A stretch of 64,000 bases of DNA, taken from assembly GCF_034670005.1 (NCBI RefSeq), contig NZ_JAXMOH010000014.1, positions 1-64,000 of the forward strand, in the 5' to 3' direction. Both the position numbers and the translations under genes were made by a program. The notes beneath the pieces were generated by a model. The model was not told the DNA's origin. It searched no databases and was given only the letters and a program-made list of their open reading frames with translations. This document shows positions 17,460 through 25,980 of this stretch, piece after piece; the stretch's first letter is position 1, and the number at the start of each line of letters is the position of its first letter. Source of the DNA: Thalassobius sp034670005. Its GTDB lineage: Bacteria; Pseudomonadota; Alphaproteobacteria; Rhodobacterales; Rhodobacteraceae.

Positions 17460-18214
17460 CAGGTCACCTCGTGGTTGGGGGGCTGTGGCCGGGTGCGGTA
17501 ACGCGCGCCCTTGAGTTTCAGGCGCAGGGCCTGCCAGTGGATCAGGATGGTGGTGCGCAGCGCACCTAGCGGGCGGCGGGCGAAGGCGCGGATCAGGCCG
17601 CGATTTGTCAGCGGCGTGCGTGGGCCGGAGAGGGTCGCCACCATCCTTTCGGAACCGTTGCGGAAATGGATCTGAATGGTGATTTGATCGGCGCGGATGT
17701 CGAAACCGAACCGATAGCCGCCCGCAACGTCCTGAAAGGGCGATACATGCAGCGATTTGGGCCGGTCTATCCGGGTCTTGCTCGTGATGGGGGCAAAGCC
17801 AGTTTGGTGACACAGATAGGAATGGCGATCACCGAAAGGGGTCGAAACCTCGGCCACCACCGCCAGCAGATCCTCCGCACGCCAGACCAGCCAGAAGCTG
17901 ACCGGGTTGAAGGAATACCCCAGAAAGCGCGGCTGGGTCAGGAGTTCGATGCGCAGCCCTTCGGGGGTGAGGCCGTTCTGCGTCAGTACGTCGTGCAGCC
18001 AAACCACCCCGCGCCCGTGCCCCATACGCCCGCCGTGGTCGCAGTCATGCACGGCGGCAAGGTTGAACCGGTTGCGGGAAAAAAGGCGAGGACCGGGTGC
18101 GGGTGCCTCCGGGTCGATCAACACGTAGTCAACGCCGTAGCGAAACGCATTGCTAACTGCGCCGCGCCGGGTATGGGTGGTCATACCCGCGATATGTTCA
18201 GGGGCGCGGGTCAT
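17459..18214 (-). CDS. DUF1365 family protein
   Basis: A 251-residue protein with the family marks RFLGYSFNPVSFWLVWR and VSPFQDVAGGYRFGFD. DUF1365 proteins are almost always encoded between an FAD amine-oxidase-like protein and a cyclopropane-synthase-like methyltransferase, as here, and are thought to act on the same lipid substrate. The start ATG at 18214 overlaps the upstream stop as ATGA. The reaction is not established. Confidence 0.88.
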   Translation of the reverse strand: MTRAPEHIAGMTTHTRRGAVSNAFRYGVDYVLIDPEAPAPGPRLFSRNRFNLAAVHDCDHGGRMGHGRGVVWLHDVLTQNGLTPEGLRIELLTQPRFLGYSFNPVSFWLVWRAEDLLAVVAEVSTPFGDRHSYLCHQTGFAPITSKTRIDRPKSLHVSPFQDVAGGYRFGFDIRADQITIQIHFRNGSERMVATLSGPRTPLTNRGLIRAFARRPLGALRTTILIHWQALRLKLKGARYRTRPQPPNHEVT

Positions 18215-19506
18215 GCGACCTGTCGCGCCCAAGCAGGCTGTGCATTCCGATCCAGCATGCGCGCAATGCGCACGGCGCTGGCAAAACCATCTTCGTGAAA
18301 ACCGTGGCGGGTATAGGCACCGGCGAACCATGTGGCATTCTGCCCCTGGATTTCGCCCAGCTTGCGCTGCGCGGCCAGCGCCGGTCCGTCGAAGACAGGG
18401 TGGCGGAACGTCTTTTGGTCATAGATCAGATGCTCGGGCACCTCAGTCGCCGGGTTCAAGGATACGAACAGCGGGTCGTGTTCGGGGATGTTTTGCAATC
18501 GGTTCATCCAATAGGTTACGCCGATTGCCGGTTCCTGCCGCGTAGTGTCGGCGCGGTAGACCCAGCTGGACCAGACTTTGCGGTTCTTTGGCATCTGAGC
18601 GGTGTCGCGGTGCAGGATCATTCGGTTATCCTGAAACCGTATGGCGGACAGGGCCGACTGTTCCTGATCTGTGGGACGGGCGAGCAGCGCCAGCGCCTGA
18701 TCGGCGTGGCAGGCAAAGATCACCTGATCGAAGACCTCTGCCCCGACCGGACAGCGAACAGTGACTTGCCCCATGCCCCGTTCGACCGACCGAACTGGTG
18801 TACCGGGGCGCAGGGCCACGCCGCGTCCGCGCAGGTGGTGTTCCATACGGCGCACATATTCAATGCTGCCGCCATCGACCGTCCACCACTGATGCTGTCC
18901 GGTCGTGCTGAGCAGCGCGTGGTTGCGAAAAAATTGCACAAGGGTACGGGCGGGGAAGGCGCGGACCTGGCCGGGCGCGGTCGACCAGATCGCCCCGCAG
19001 AGCGGCATCAGGTAAAAGCGTTGAAACCAAGTCCCAAGGCGCAGCGTATCCATCAGCTCGCCAATCGTAATGGTGTCGTCCTGCGCCATCGCCTCGGCAT
19101 GTTTGTTGAAACGCAGGATGTCGCGCACCATTCGGGCAAAACCGGGTCGGGCCAGATTGCGTTTCTGCGCCGTCAGCGCGATCAGATCACGCAGCCCGTA
19201 TTCGATGCGGCCATTGTCGATCGTGGCGCCGAAACTCATGTCGCTTTTTACGACCGGAACGTCCAGGTCCTGAAACATGCGGGTCAGATGCGGATAGTTT
19301 GCATAGTTGAAAACAATGAAGCCCGTATCCACCGGTTGATCGCCCCGGAGCCCCGCCATGACCGTACGCGCATGCCCGCCCATGCCCGGTGCGGCCTCAT
19401 ACAGGGTCACGGCGTGCTGTGGCGCCAGCATATAGGCGGCTGCAAGGCCCGAGATGCCGCCGCCGATCACGGCAATGCGTTGAGGGTGGCTTGTGGGAAA
19501 GTCCAT
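18211..19506 (-). CDS. FAD-dependent oxidoreductase (amine-oxidase-like)
   Basis: A 431-residue flavoprotein. The dinucleotide-binding motif IAVIGGGISGLAAAYML is at the N-terminus and a C-terminal FAD segment reads WFAGAYTRHGFHEDGFASA. It is the first gene of the sigma-E-type operon. Relatives are annotated as cyclopropane or unsaturated fatty-acid dehydrogenases acting with the Cfa-like enzyme. I start at ATG 19506 because GAGG lies 10 nt upstream; a longer frame to 19551 would run into the promoter. Confidence 0.85.
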   Translation of the reverse strand: MDFPTSHPQRIAVIGGGISGLAAAYMLAPQHAVTLYEAAPGMGGHARTVMAGLRGDQPVDTGFIVFNYANYPHLTRMFQDLDVPVVKSDMSFGATIDNGRIEYGLRDLIALTAQKRNLARPGFARMVRDILRFNKHAEAMAQDDTITIGELMDTLRLGTWFQRFYLMPLCGAIWSTAPGQVRAFPARTLVQFFRNHALLSTTGQHQWWTVDGGSIEYVRRMEHHLRGRGVALRPGTPVRSVERGMGQVTVRCPVGAEVFDQVIFACHADQALALLARPTDQEQSALSAIRFQDNRMILHRDTAQMPKNRKVWSSWVYRADTTRQEPAIGVTYWMNRLQNIPEHDPLFVSLNPATEVPEHLIYDQKTFRHPVFDGPALAAQRKLGEIQGQNATWFAGAYTRHGFHEDGFASAVRIARMLDRNAQPAWARQVA

Positions 19507-19536
19507 GTAAATTGGGCCTCTTTGTTTCATTTGGTT

Positions 19537-19566
19537 CGGATACGTGCCCAAAAAGAATTCGGATCA
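19537..19566 (-). promoter_or_regulatory. Sigma-E-like promoter of the lipid-modification operon
   Basis: On the minus strand TGATCC (19566-19561) is followed after 16 nt by CGTATCCG (19544-19537). TGATCC is the -35 element known for RpoE of Rhodobacter sphaeroides. The distance to the ATG at 19506 leaves a leader of about 25 nt with a GAGG ribosome site. Confidence 0.75.
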
Positions 19567-19571
19567 AAAAA

Positions 19572-19600
19572 TGATCCAGTTTCCCTACGCCACGTATCCG
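19572..19600 (+). promoter_or_regulatory. Sigma-E-like autoregulatory promoter of rpoE-chrR
   Basis: TGATCC (19572-19577), 15 nt, then CGTATCCG (19593-19600). It is almost a mirror image of the promoter on the other strand: both use TGATCC and the same 8-nt -10 block. The two -35 elements face each other back to back, only 5 nt apart. Confidence 0.75.
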
Positions 19601-19691
19601 CTCTATGATGATCGAGAATTTGGAAATAACGACACGAATGCCTCGCCCTGCCCGAAGGCAGGCGTCGCAGCCGCGAAAGGAGATCAAAGCG

Positions 19692-20249
19692 GTGACCTGC
19701 CCGTCCCCCGAGATCTCGCGCGAGACAGAATGCATGCTCGCGGTGCGCGACCGGCGCGACCGGGCGGCCTTTGCCGAGCTTTTCGATCATTTTGCGCCGC
19801 GCTTGAAAGGGTTCATCATGCGTACGGGCACCGGGGCAGGGCAGGCCGAAGAGATCGTCCAGGAGGTCATGTTGACGCTCTGGCACAAGGCCGAACAGTT
19901 CGATCCGGCGCGCGCGCAGGTCTCTTCCTGGATCTATCAAATCGCGCGAAATCGTCAGATCGACGTGGCGCGCAAGGAAAACCGCCCCTTACCCGAGGAA
20001 CTGGCCGAAGACCCGGACGCCGAGCCCGACGCGGCCCAAGTATTGGCCGTTGAACAAGAGACCCAGAAGCTGAAACAGGCGCTGGCCAAACTGAAACACG
20101 ACCAGCGCGAAATCATCGAACAGGCCTATATGGGCGAGCTGACCCATCAGGAGATCAGCACCCGCACCGGCCTGCCGCTGGGAACCATCAAGTCCCGCAT
20201 CCGTCTCGGACTGGAACGGCTGCGACACGACCTTAAGGACATGCGTTAA
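19692..20249 (+). CDS. rpoE: ECF sigma factor RpoE (singlet-oxygen type)
   Basis: A 185-residue group IV sigma factor. Region 2 contains FDHFAPRLKGFIM and AEEIVQEVMLTLWHKA; region 4 contains LTHQEISTRTGLPLGTIKSR. The immediate neighbour is chrR, so this is the Rhodobacter-type sigma-E released by singlet oxygen. I start at GTG 19692 (VTCPSPEIS), with AAAGGAG 9 nt upstream. The longer frame from 19605 would place the start at the transcription start site. It should direct transcription from both TGATCC promoters in the divergent gap. Confidence 0.92.
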   Translation: MTCPSPEISRETECMLAVRDRRDRAAFAELFDHFAPRLKGFIMRTGTGAGQAEEIVQEVMLTLWHKAEQFDPARAQVSSWIYQIARNRQIDVARKENRPLPEELAEDPDAEPDAAQVLAVEQETQKLKQALAKLKHDQREIIEQAYMGELTHQEISTRTGLPLGTIKSRIRLGLERLRHDLKDMR

Positions 20250-20250
20250 G

Positions 20251-20889
20251 ATGACGACGATCCGACACCATACCCCCGACGCCCTGCTGGCCGCTTATGC
20301 GGCAGGCAGCCTGCCGCAGCCATTTGCTCTTGCGGTCGCGGCCCATGTCTCTATGTGCCTGGACTGCCGCGCTGGGCTTGAGGCGCATCAGGCCGCAGGC
20401 GGGCTCGTACTGGAAGATACAGCGCCCAAGGAGCTGTCCGACGGGATGAAATCCCGTGTGCTAGATTTGCTGGACGGGCCCGCGCCGGTGTCTGTACCGC
20501 GCGAGCCGCGCTCTGGCATCTATCCCGGCCCGGTGATGGAGGCGCTGAAGGGCAAGCTGCCGCGCTGGAAGGCTTTGGGCGGTGGCGTGCGCCAACAGAT
20601 CCTGTCGGCAACGGACGATGGATCGGTTCGGTTGTTGTTCATCCCCGCCGGGCAGGCGGTGCCCGATCATGGTCATGGCGGGCTGGAACTGACCCTGGTT
20701 CTGCAGGGCAGTTTCAGCGACGAGACCGGCCAATTCGGTGTGGGTGACCTGGAGGTGGCCGACGAGGATCTGGAACATGTGCCTGTCGCGGGGGCCGGGG
20801 CGCCCTGCATCTGCCTTGCGGCGACGGACGCGCCATTACGTTTCAACTCGCTAATCCCGCGTTTACTGCAACCCTTGTTCCGCATCTGA
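20251..20889 (+). CDS. chrR: Anti-sigma factor ChrR
   Basis: A 212-residue zinc anti-sigma factor. The N-terminal ZAS domain has His6, His32, Cys36 and Cys39 (HVSMCLDC), which hold sigma-E. The C-terminal cupin has His140, His142, Glu146 (HGHGGLELTLV) and His176, matching the metal site of Rhodobacter ChrR to within one residue. Singlet oxygen acts through the cupin to free sigma-E. The ATG begins one nucleotide after the rpoE stop, so the two are translated in step. Confidence 0.95.
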   Translation: MTTIRHHTPDALLAAYAAGSLPQPFALAVAAHVSMCLDCRAGLEAHQAAGGLVLEDTAPKELSDGMKSRVLDLLDGPAPVSVPREPRSGIYPGPVMEALKGKLPRWKALGGGVRQQILSATDDGSVRLLFIPAGQAVPDHGHGGLELTLVLQGSFSDETGQFGVGDLEVADEDLEHVPVAGAGAPCICLAATDAPLRFNSLIPRLLQPLFRI

Positions 20890-20896
20890 CGGGGTC

Positions 20897-21019
20897 ATGA
20901 TTCCGGACGATACCGGCGAGATGGCGAATATGGTGATCGCGGACATCATTGCCGAAAATGGCGTGATCCATGTGGTGGACAAGGTGCTGCTGCCGGGAAC
21001 CCGTCCCGCCTGCCTCTGA
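20897..21019 (+). pseudogene. C-terminal remnant of a fasciclin (FAS1) domain gene
   Basis: An open frame of 40 codons, beginning 8 nt after chrR, ends VIADIIAENGVIHVVDKVLL. This is the last strand and helix of a FAS1 domain (usual form I-A-S-N-G-V-I-H-V-I-D-x-V-L-L-P). The first 100 or so residues of the domain are missing, so it cannot fold alone. Fasciclin genes are known members of the Rhodobacter singlet-oxygen response, so this may be a former third gene of the rpoE-chrR operon. The gap 21020-21213 holds nothing I recognise. Confidence 0.7.
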
Positions 21020-21213
21020 TCGACTGTGACGACTGGCCAACTGGGCGGGGCGTTTTAGCAGATCCCCTCGCGGGGTTGATGACCGATTAAGTTGTGCGCA
21101 TGTCAGTGGCTGATTGTACGGGCATTAGCCCCGTGAGCAGCAAGCTGGGCAGTTCGTCCTGCAGTGCCGGCCAAGGGTCGGGGCCTCCGGCGAACCCGGT
21201 GCGGATCAACGCA

Positions 21214-21837
21214 TCAGGCACCCGAATTTCTGCTCAGCCAATTGACGATGTCCGTCATCTGTTGGGTCATGGCCGTATCGAATGCAGAAACGATCAGACC
21301 CGCGGATGTATCGGCGACTGCTGCGGTATTGCTGAAACTCCGGGACGAAACCACAGATCCATCGGTGCCGCGCAACAAGGTCATGGTCGAGCGAATAACA
21401 ACCGTCACTTGGTCGGCGTCAACCTCGGCCTGAAACGCTTGCAGATCCGTCAGCAGCACATAATCCGGTGTCGGGCCCGAACCTGCGCTGGTGACCAGCG
21501 AAAAGCGGCCCGAATTGGCCAGTGATCGCACCAACAGAAGTTGAACATGTTCGGTTGCCTCGTTGACCCATCGCGCCTCGGGAAGGGATTGAATTTCAAG
21601 CGGCGTCGGTTTGATCACGATCCGGTCGCTGTTCAGCGCCCCGGTCGCCGTCGGCAACGCGACCTCTAGCTGGCGCCTGCCGCGCGGCACGGATACCGAA
21701 CCTGCCGGCAATGGCGTAAGCTCGAACGTGTTGAGGGGTTTCGAAGCCGATTGAAGGCTTGTCAGGCCCGAACATCCGGTCAAGGCCGCAAGACCAAATC
21801 CCAACACAGCGAAGCGAAAGACATTTCGAAATGACAT
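21214..21837 (-). CDS. ABC-type transport auxiliary lipoprotein (PqiC/LptE-like family)
   Basis: A 207-residue lipoprotein with signal peptide and lipobox LTGC, so Cys22 should be lipidated. The rest matches the ABC-transport auxiliary component family, the outer-membrane partner of MCE systems such as PqiC. It is the last gene of the four-gene lipid transporter operon, 6 nt after the MCE gene. Confidence 0.85.
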   Translation of the reverse strand: MSFRNVFRFAVLGFGLAALTGCSGLTSLQSASKPLNTFELTPLPAGSVSVPRGRRQLEVALPTATGALNSDRIVIKPTPLEIQSLPEARWVNEATEHVQLLLVRSLANSGRFSLVTSAGSGPTPDYVLLTDLQAFQAEVDADQVTVVIRSTMTLLRGTDGSVVSSRSFSNTAAVADTSAGLIVSAFDTAMTQQMTDIVNWLSRNSGA

Positions 21838-21843
21838 CTTGGT

Positions 21844-23586
21844 CTATCTCCTGAATTCGGGAATGTTGTTGCCGAAGAAGAACCGCGCGGGATCCCGTTG
21901 CATTTTCTTCGTCAATTGCTCCATCTGATAAACCAACTGCTGGGCCTCGCGTGCAAATTTGGTGAACTCCGGCAGGCCGGTTTGTGCAAAGGACTGGATA
22001 GGTGGCGCGCTGGCGCTAACGGTGTCGTCGATCTGCTGAATCACTTCCACGGCGCGCGTCACGGCTTCGCGCAGATCGGTGGTGACCGCCGGGATATCTT
22101 CCGACAGTGTCGCCATCGTCTCTTCGAATTGGCCCGCTGCCTTGCGGACATCCGATATTGCCGGGCTCAGATCGGTCGAGATAACGGTTTCGGCCCCGGC
22201 AAATGTGCGTTCGGCGACATCCAGCGTTTTCTCGGTTGCGCTCAGCGCCCGGTCCAGGTTGGCGAGTGTGCGGTTGGCGTTCTGCAACGTTTCCGTCGCC
22301 GCCTTGAGGGTTTCGTTTCCACTTTCGGCCAGCGGATCGAGCCGGGTCGTGAACGCCGCGAGATCGGCTGCGACTTGATCTATTACAGTGGTCGCCGATG
22401 TGACAGCCGTGCGGATGTCGGCGACGGTGCCCGGAATGTCTTCCTGAAACACCGTGTCCATTCCCGCGATCGTGTCCTGAACGGTTTTCAGCGTCGCCCG
22501 GGCATCGGTGACCAGCGCGGATCCCTCGCCGTCTACCAGCCCCTGAAAGTTGATCGATGCGTTTTCGACTGCGGCCAATGACGTGCGCGCGTCGGCAAGG
22601 GTGAGGTCGAGCGTGGCGATCGTGGTCTCCAGCTCGGAAAACCGTTGTGTCGCGGCTTCGGCAGAGCCTCCGAACTGCGTCAGCACGGTATCGAGCTGGG
22701 TTCGTAAATCGTTGGTTGCGGTGTCGATCGACTGGATCGCGGCCGCCAGGTCATCCGCGATTTGCGGCACGCGGGTCTGAACGAAGCTGTCGACGCCGCT
22801 GATCGTGGTTTCTGCGGTGGTGAAGGCCGCAGTCGCCGAGCGCATCGTCGGTTCGATTTCGCCAAGCGCAAGCTTTGCCGCGTCCAGAGTTTCGTTGACC
22901 TTCTGAAGCGAGGTTTGAACCGTTTGCCCGATCTCGTCTAGGCGGCCGGTGAATTTCGATATCTCGGCAGTGCCCGCAGATACAGTCTGTGAGATGTCGG
23001 AGAAATCCGACAGCGCCTGATCAAGCTGGCCTGACGCGCGATCAAGGTTTTGCAGAAGGTTCGACACCGCTGCCTGATTTTCCGGGCCAAGGAAGTTTCT
23101 GACTTCCTTGATCGCCTCTACCGCTTCGTTCACCAGATCGGGGGCATCCTCGGTCAGGGCCTGAACGGCGGACCGCTCTGCCGTGATCAAAGGAACTGTG
23201 GTCGGGTCGGCTGCATCGCGCAATAGCGCGGCGCTCTGGCTGCCTCCCGTCAGCGCGACGAAGGAAACACCGGTGACTCCCTGTGAATTCAGCTGCGCGG
23301 TGGTGTCGGTTTTGACCGGGGTGCCGGCGGCGACTTCGATCCGAACCCGCACCTTGCCGGGATTATCGGCATCAAGTCCCAGACCGATGACCTTGCCGAC
23401 GGACAACCCGTTATAGCGCACATCCGCCGCCATCCCGAGCCCCGAAACGCTGTCGAACAGTACTTCGTATTCGGCATATTGCCGGTCTATCTCGACCTTT
23501 GCAAACCAGACCAGCAGGCCCAGAACCCCAAGCATGCCCAGGATTGTCACCGCACCGATCAGCACGAAATTGGCTTTGGTTTCCAT
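21844..23586 (-). CDS. MCE-domain (MlaD-type) lipid-transport protein
   Basis: A 580-residue protein with one N-terminal membrane helix (FVLIGAVTILGMLGVLGLLVWF), then one MCE domain (about residues 38-120, VLFDSVSGLGMAADVRYNGL). A long helical tail of about 400 residues with repeated LDxAxxTL and SDI-type heptads follows. MCE hexamers form a ring; the long tail could form a needle or barrel crossing the periplasm as in PqiB and LetB. It carries phospholipids between the inner-membrane ABC complex and the outer membrane. Confidence 0.9.
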   Translation of the reverse strand: METKANFVLIGAVTILGMLGVLGLLVWFAKVEIDRQYAEYEVLFDSVSGLGMAADVRYNGLSVGKVIGLGLDADNPGKVRVRIEVAAGTPVKTDTTAQLNSQGVTGVSFVALTGGSQSAALLRDAADPTTVPLITAERSAVQALTEDAPDLVNEAVEAIKEVRNFLGPENQAAVSNLLQNLDRASGQLDQALSDFSDISQTVSAGTAEISKFTGRLDEIGQTVQTSLQKVNETLDAAKLALGEIEPTMRSATAAFTTAETTISGVDSFVQTRVPQIADDLAAAIQSIDTATNDLRTQLDTVLTQFGGSAEAATQRFSELETTIATLDLTLADARTSLAAVENASINFQGLVDGEGSALVTDARATLKTVQDTIAGMDTVFQEDIPGTVADIRTAVTSATTVIDQVAADLAAFTTRLDPLAESGNETLKAATETLQNANRTLANLDRALSATEKTLDVAERTFAGAETVISTDLSPAISDVRKAAGQFEETMATLSEDIPAVTTDLREAVTRAVEVIQQIDDTVSASAPPIQSFAQTGLPEFTKFAREAQQLVYQMEQLTKKMQRDPARFFFGNNIPEFRR

Positions 23587-23598
23587 TCGGTAAAATCC

Positions 23599-24375
23599 TC
23601 AGTTCCCGACCCCGGCCGCGCGGGCTCTGGGACCGTGAAAGTATTCGTGAACCCACGGATGATCCACATCCAACATGTCCGTCATCGTGCCCGTCACAAA
23701 GACCCGTTTTTCAGCAAGCACCGCGATACGGTCGCAGATAGCATGCAGGCTGTCCAGATCATGGGTGACCATGAACACCGTCAGCCCCAGCGTGGTCTGC
23801 AACTTCTTTATCAGCGCATCAAACGCCGCGGCCCCGATCGGATCCAGCCCGGCCGTGGGTTCGTCCAGAAACACGATTTCGGGGTCAAGCGCCAGCGCAC
23901 GCGCAAGCCCGGCGCGCTTGCGCATCCCACCTGACAGCTCCGAGGGGTATTTATCAAAGGCGTTCGGCGGCAAACCGACCATCGACAGTTTCAGTTCGGC
24001 CAGGGCCCGGCGCGTTTGCGGCGACAGGTCGGTCTGTTCGCGCATTGGAACTTCGACATTTTCGCGGACGGTCAGCGATGAAAACAGGGCCCCGTCCTGG
24101 AACATCACGCCCCAGCGTTGCTCGATCTTCTGACGCGCCTGATCAGATGCGTTCAGCATGTCGGTACCAAACACGGCGATGCTGCCCGCTTGGGGGCGCA
24201 ACAGGCCGACGATGGCGCGCAGCAGAACGGATTTTCCGGTGCCCGACCCACCGACCACGCCCAGCACCTCGCCCCGGAAAACATCCAGATCCAGACCGTC
24301 ATGCACGACATGATCGCCGAATTGATTACGCAATCCGCGGACTTGGATGATGATTTCACGCGCGTCCTGCATCAC
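23599..24375 (-). CDS. ABC transporter ATP-binding protein (MlaF type)
   Basis: A 258-residue ATPase. Walker A is GGSGTGKSV, the signature LSGGMRKRAGLARAL has the MlaF-type Lys-Arg-Ala form, and Walker B is IVFLDEPTAGLDP. It powers the permease encoded just upstream, whose stop overlaps this ATG by 4 nt. Confidence 0.92.
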   Translation of the reverse strand: MMQDAREIIIQVRGLRNQFGDHVVHDGLDLDVFRGEVLGVVGGSGTGKSVLLRAIVGLLRPQAGSIAVFGTDMLNASDQARQKIEQRWGVMFQDGALFSSLTVRENVEVPMREQTDLSPQTRRALAELKLSMVGLPPNAFDKYPSELSGGMRKRAGLARALALDPEIVFLDEPTAGLDPIGAAAFDALIKKLQTTLGLTVFMVTHDLDSLHAICDRIAVLAEKRVFVTGTMTDMLDVDHPWVHEYFHGPRARAAGVGN

Positions 24376-25451
24376 ACCCCGACAACCGCAAAAAAGATCG
24401 AGAACAAGGCGTCCGCCACAATGACAAGGAAGATAGAAAGAACAACCGATGTCGATGTCAGCCGCCCAAGCGATTCAGCGTCGCCACCAACCTTCAACCC
24501 TTCGTAACTGCCAACGATTCCGATGATGACGGCAAAGAACGGTGCCTTGATCAGGCCGACGGCATAATGCCAGACATCGACAGAATCATAGAGCCGGGTC
24601 TGGAACATCCCCGGTGAAACGCCCAGTTCGATCCACGCCATCACGGCACCGCCGAACAGACCCATGACATCCGCCACGAACCCCAGCAGCGGCAGCATGA
24701 TGACCAGCCCCAAAACGCGTGGCAGTACCAGAACCTCGATCGGGTCTAGGCCCAGTGTCTGCATTGCGTCGATCTCTTCGCGCATCTTCATGGACCCGAT
24801 CGCAGCGGTGAACGCCGCACCGGACCTGCCAGCGACGATGATGGCGGTCAGCAGGATACCCAATTCGCGCAGAATCGAAATCGCGATCAGATCGACGACG
24901 AACACCTCGGCCCCGAACTGGCGCAGCTGGACGGCCCCCTGAAACGCCATGACCACCCCGATCAGGAACGCCATCAGCGACACGATGGGAACGGCATTCA
25001 GCCCGATTTCCTGCATGTGGTGCACAAGCGACGTGAACCGCAAACGTCCCGGATGGATCAGCAGCCCGGCAAATCGCGCCACCACGGTGCCGAGAAAACC
25101 CAGAATTTCGATCAGGCTCTGGCCCCCGAGCCACGTCGCCTCGCCGACTGATTCAAGCCAGTCGAAAAAACCATGGCGCGGTTTTTGGGCCTGCTCCTTC
25201 ACCGGGATGTTGTTTCGAACCACATCAATCAGGTCTGTATGTACAGTCGAGGCGCCTTCGATGTCGCATCGCCCGCCACGGTCGTGGATCTTGTTCTGAA
25301 CGTCGATGATCAGCCAGGCCCCGGCCGTATCCAAGGCCTGTATCGACGACAGGTCAAACGTGACATCAAGCGATGCCTCCGCCGTCACCAATTGCGCCCG
25401 GATCTCATCGACCTTTGCGACCACGATCCGATCTGGCAACGTTACTTTCAT
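24372..25451 (-). CDS. STAS-MlaE fusion permease
   Basis: A 359-residue protein. Residues 1-95 form a STAS domain (LSSIQALDTAGAWLIID), equivalent to the separate MlaB of E. coli. The rest is an MlaE permease with about five helices (VPIVSLMAFLIGVVMAFQGA, GSMKMREEIDAMQTLGLDP). It is the first gene of the operon. The fused STAS domain probably stabilises the ATPase complex. Confidence 0.92.
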   Translation of the reverse strand: MKVTLPDRIVVAKVDEIRAQLVTAEASLDVTFDLSSIQALDTAGAWLIIDVQNKIHDRGGRCDIEGASTVHTDLIDVVRNNIPVKEQAQKPRHGFFDWLESVGEATWLGGQSLIEILGFLGTVVARFAGLLIHPGRLRFTSLVHHMQEIGLNAVPIVSLMAFLIGVVMAFQGAVQLRQFGAEVFVVDLIAISILRELGILLTAIIVAGRSGAAFTAAIGSMKMREEIDAMQTLGLDPIEVLVLPRVLGLVIMLPLLGFVADVMGLFGGAVMAWIELGVSPGMFQTRLYDSVDVWHYAVGLIKAPFFAVIIGIVGSYEGLKVGGDAESLGRLTSTSVVLSIFLVIVADALFSIFFAVVGV

Positions 25452-25663
25452 AGATTTACTTGATGGCCTTCCAGAAGGTCCGTGGAGGCAGAACCAACGA
25501 CATGCTAGCAGAGTTCAGTCGGGTGATCTACGGTCTACCAATGGTTTGAAGGCAACAAGAAAAGCGTTCTGAACGGGGCAGTCGGATCAGTGAAACGATC
25601 CCGGGAATTCGGACGGCGCGCTAAGGCCCGTCCCATCGCTGATCAGGTCGGAAACCCATAACC

Positions 25664-25888
25664 TTACACGATTTTCCGGAATACGCGGTTGACGCCATGC
25701 AACATCTTGACCGCGTTCTCGATGTCGGTGGTTTACCTGTTTTTATGCGTAACCGTACAGTCGGCAATCCGCATCAGGATCGCCCAGGCTTTGCCGGCAT
25801 CCTTGTCAAATGAATAAATGCTGTGCTTGTAGCGTTTTCGAAGTGCGGCGTCGGTGTCCCTGAATGATTTTCCGACACGACCCTGCGG
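25664..25888 (-). pseudogene. Possible decayed coding remnant with one internal stop
   Basis: On the minus strand one frame reads VGKSFRDTDAALRKRYKHSI, then YSFDKDAGKAWAILMRIADC, a TAA (25735-25733), and in the same frame TTDIENAVKMLHGVNRVFRK before a second TAA (25666-25664). The composition looks protein-like but I do not recognise the family and see no start. The flanks 25452-25663 show no gene. Confidence 0.25.
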
Positions 25889-25908
25889 AGCCCGCACGGG
25901 TCAGATAG

Positions 25909-25940
25909 AAAAACGGGCGCTGCATGAGATTGCAGCGCCC
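25909..25940 (-). terminator. Rho-independent terminator of katG
   Basis: A 10-bp perfect stem (GGGCGCTGCA at 25915-25924, TGCAGCGCCC at 25931-25940), loop TGAGAT, followed on the minus strand by GTTTTTCT. It lies 41 nt past the katG stop. Confidence 0.9.
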
Positions 25941-25980
25941 GGTCTGATTTGGTCGATACGGCGCGGATGCGCCCCTCGGA

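Noticed and set aside
17460..17813. An N-terminal extension of the cyclopropane-synthase-like protein
   Set aside because: The extra 118 residues are Pro/His/Arg-rich shadow of the DUF1365 gene; the family start and the TGATG junction place the start at 17459.
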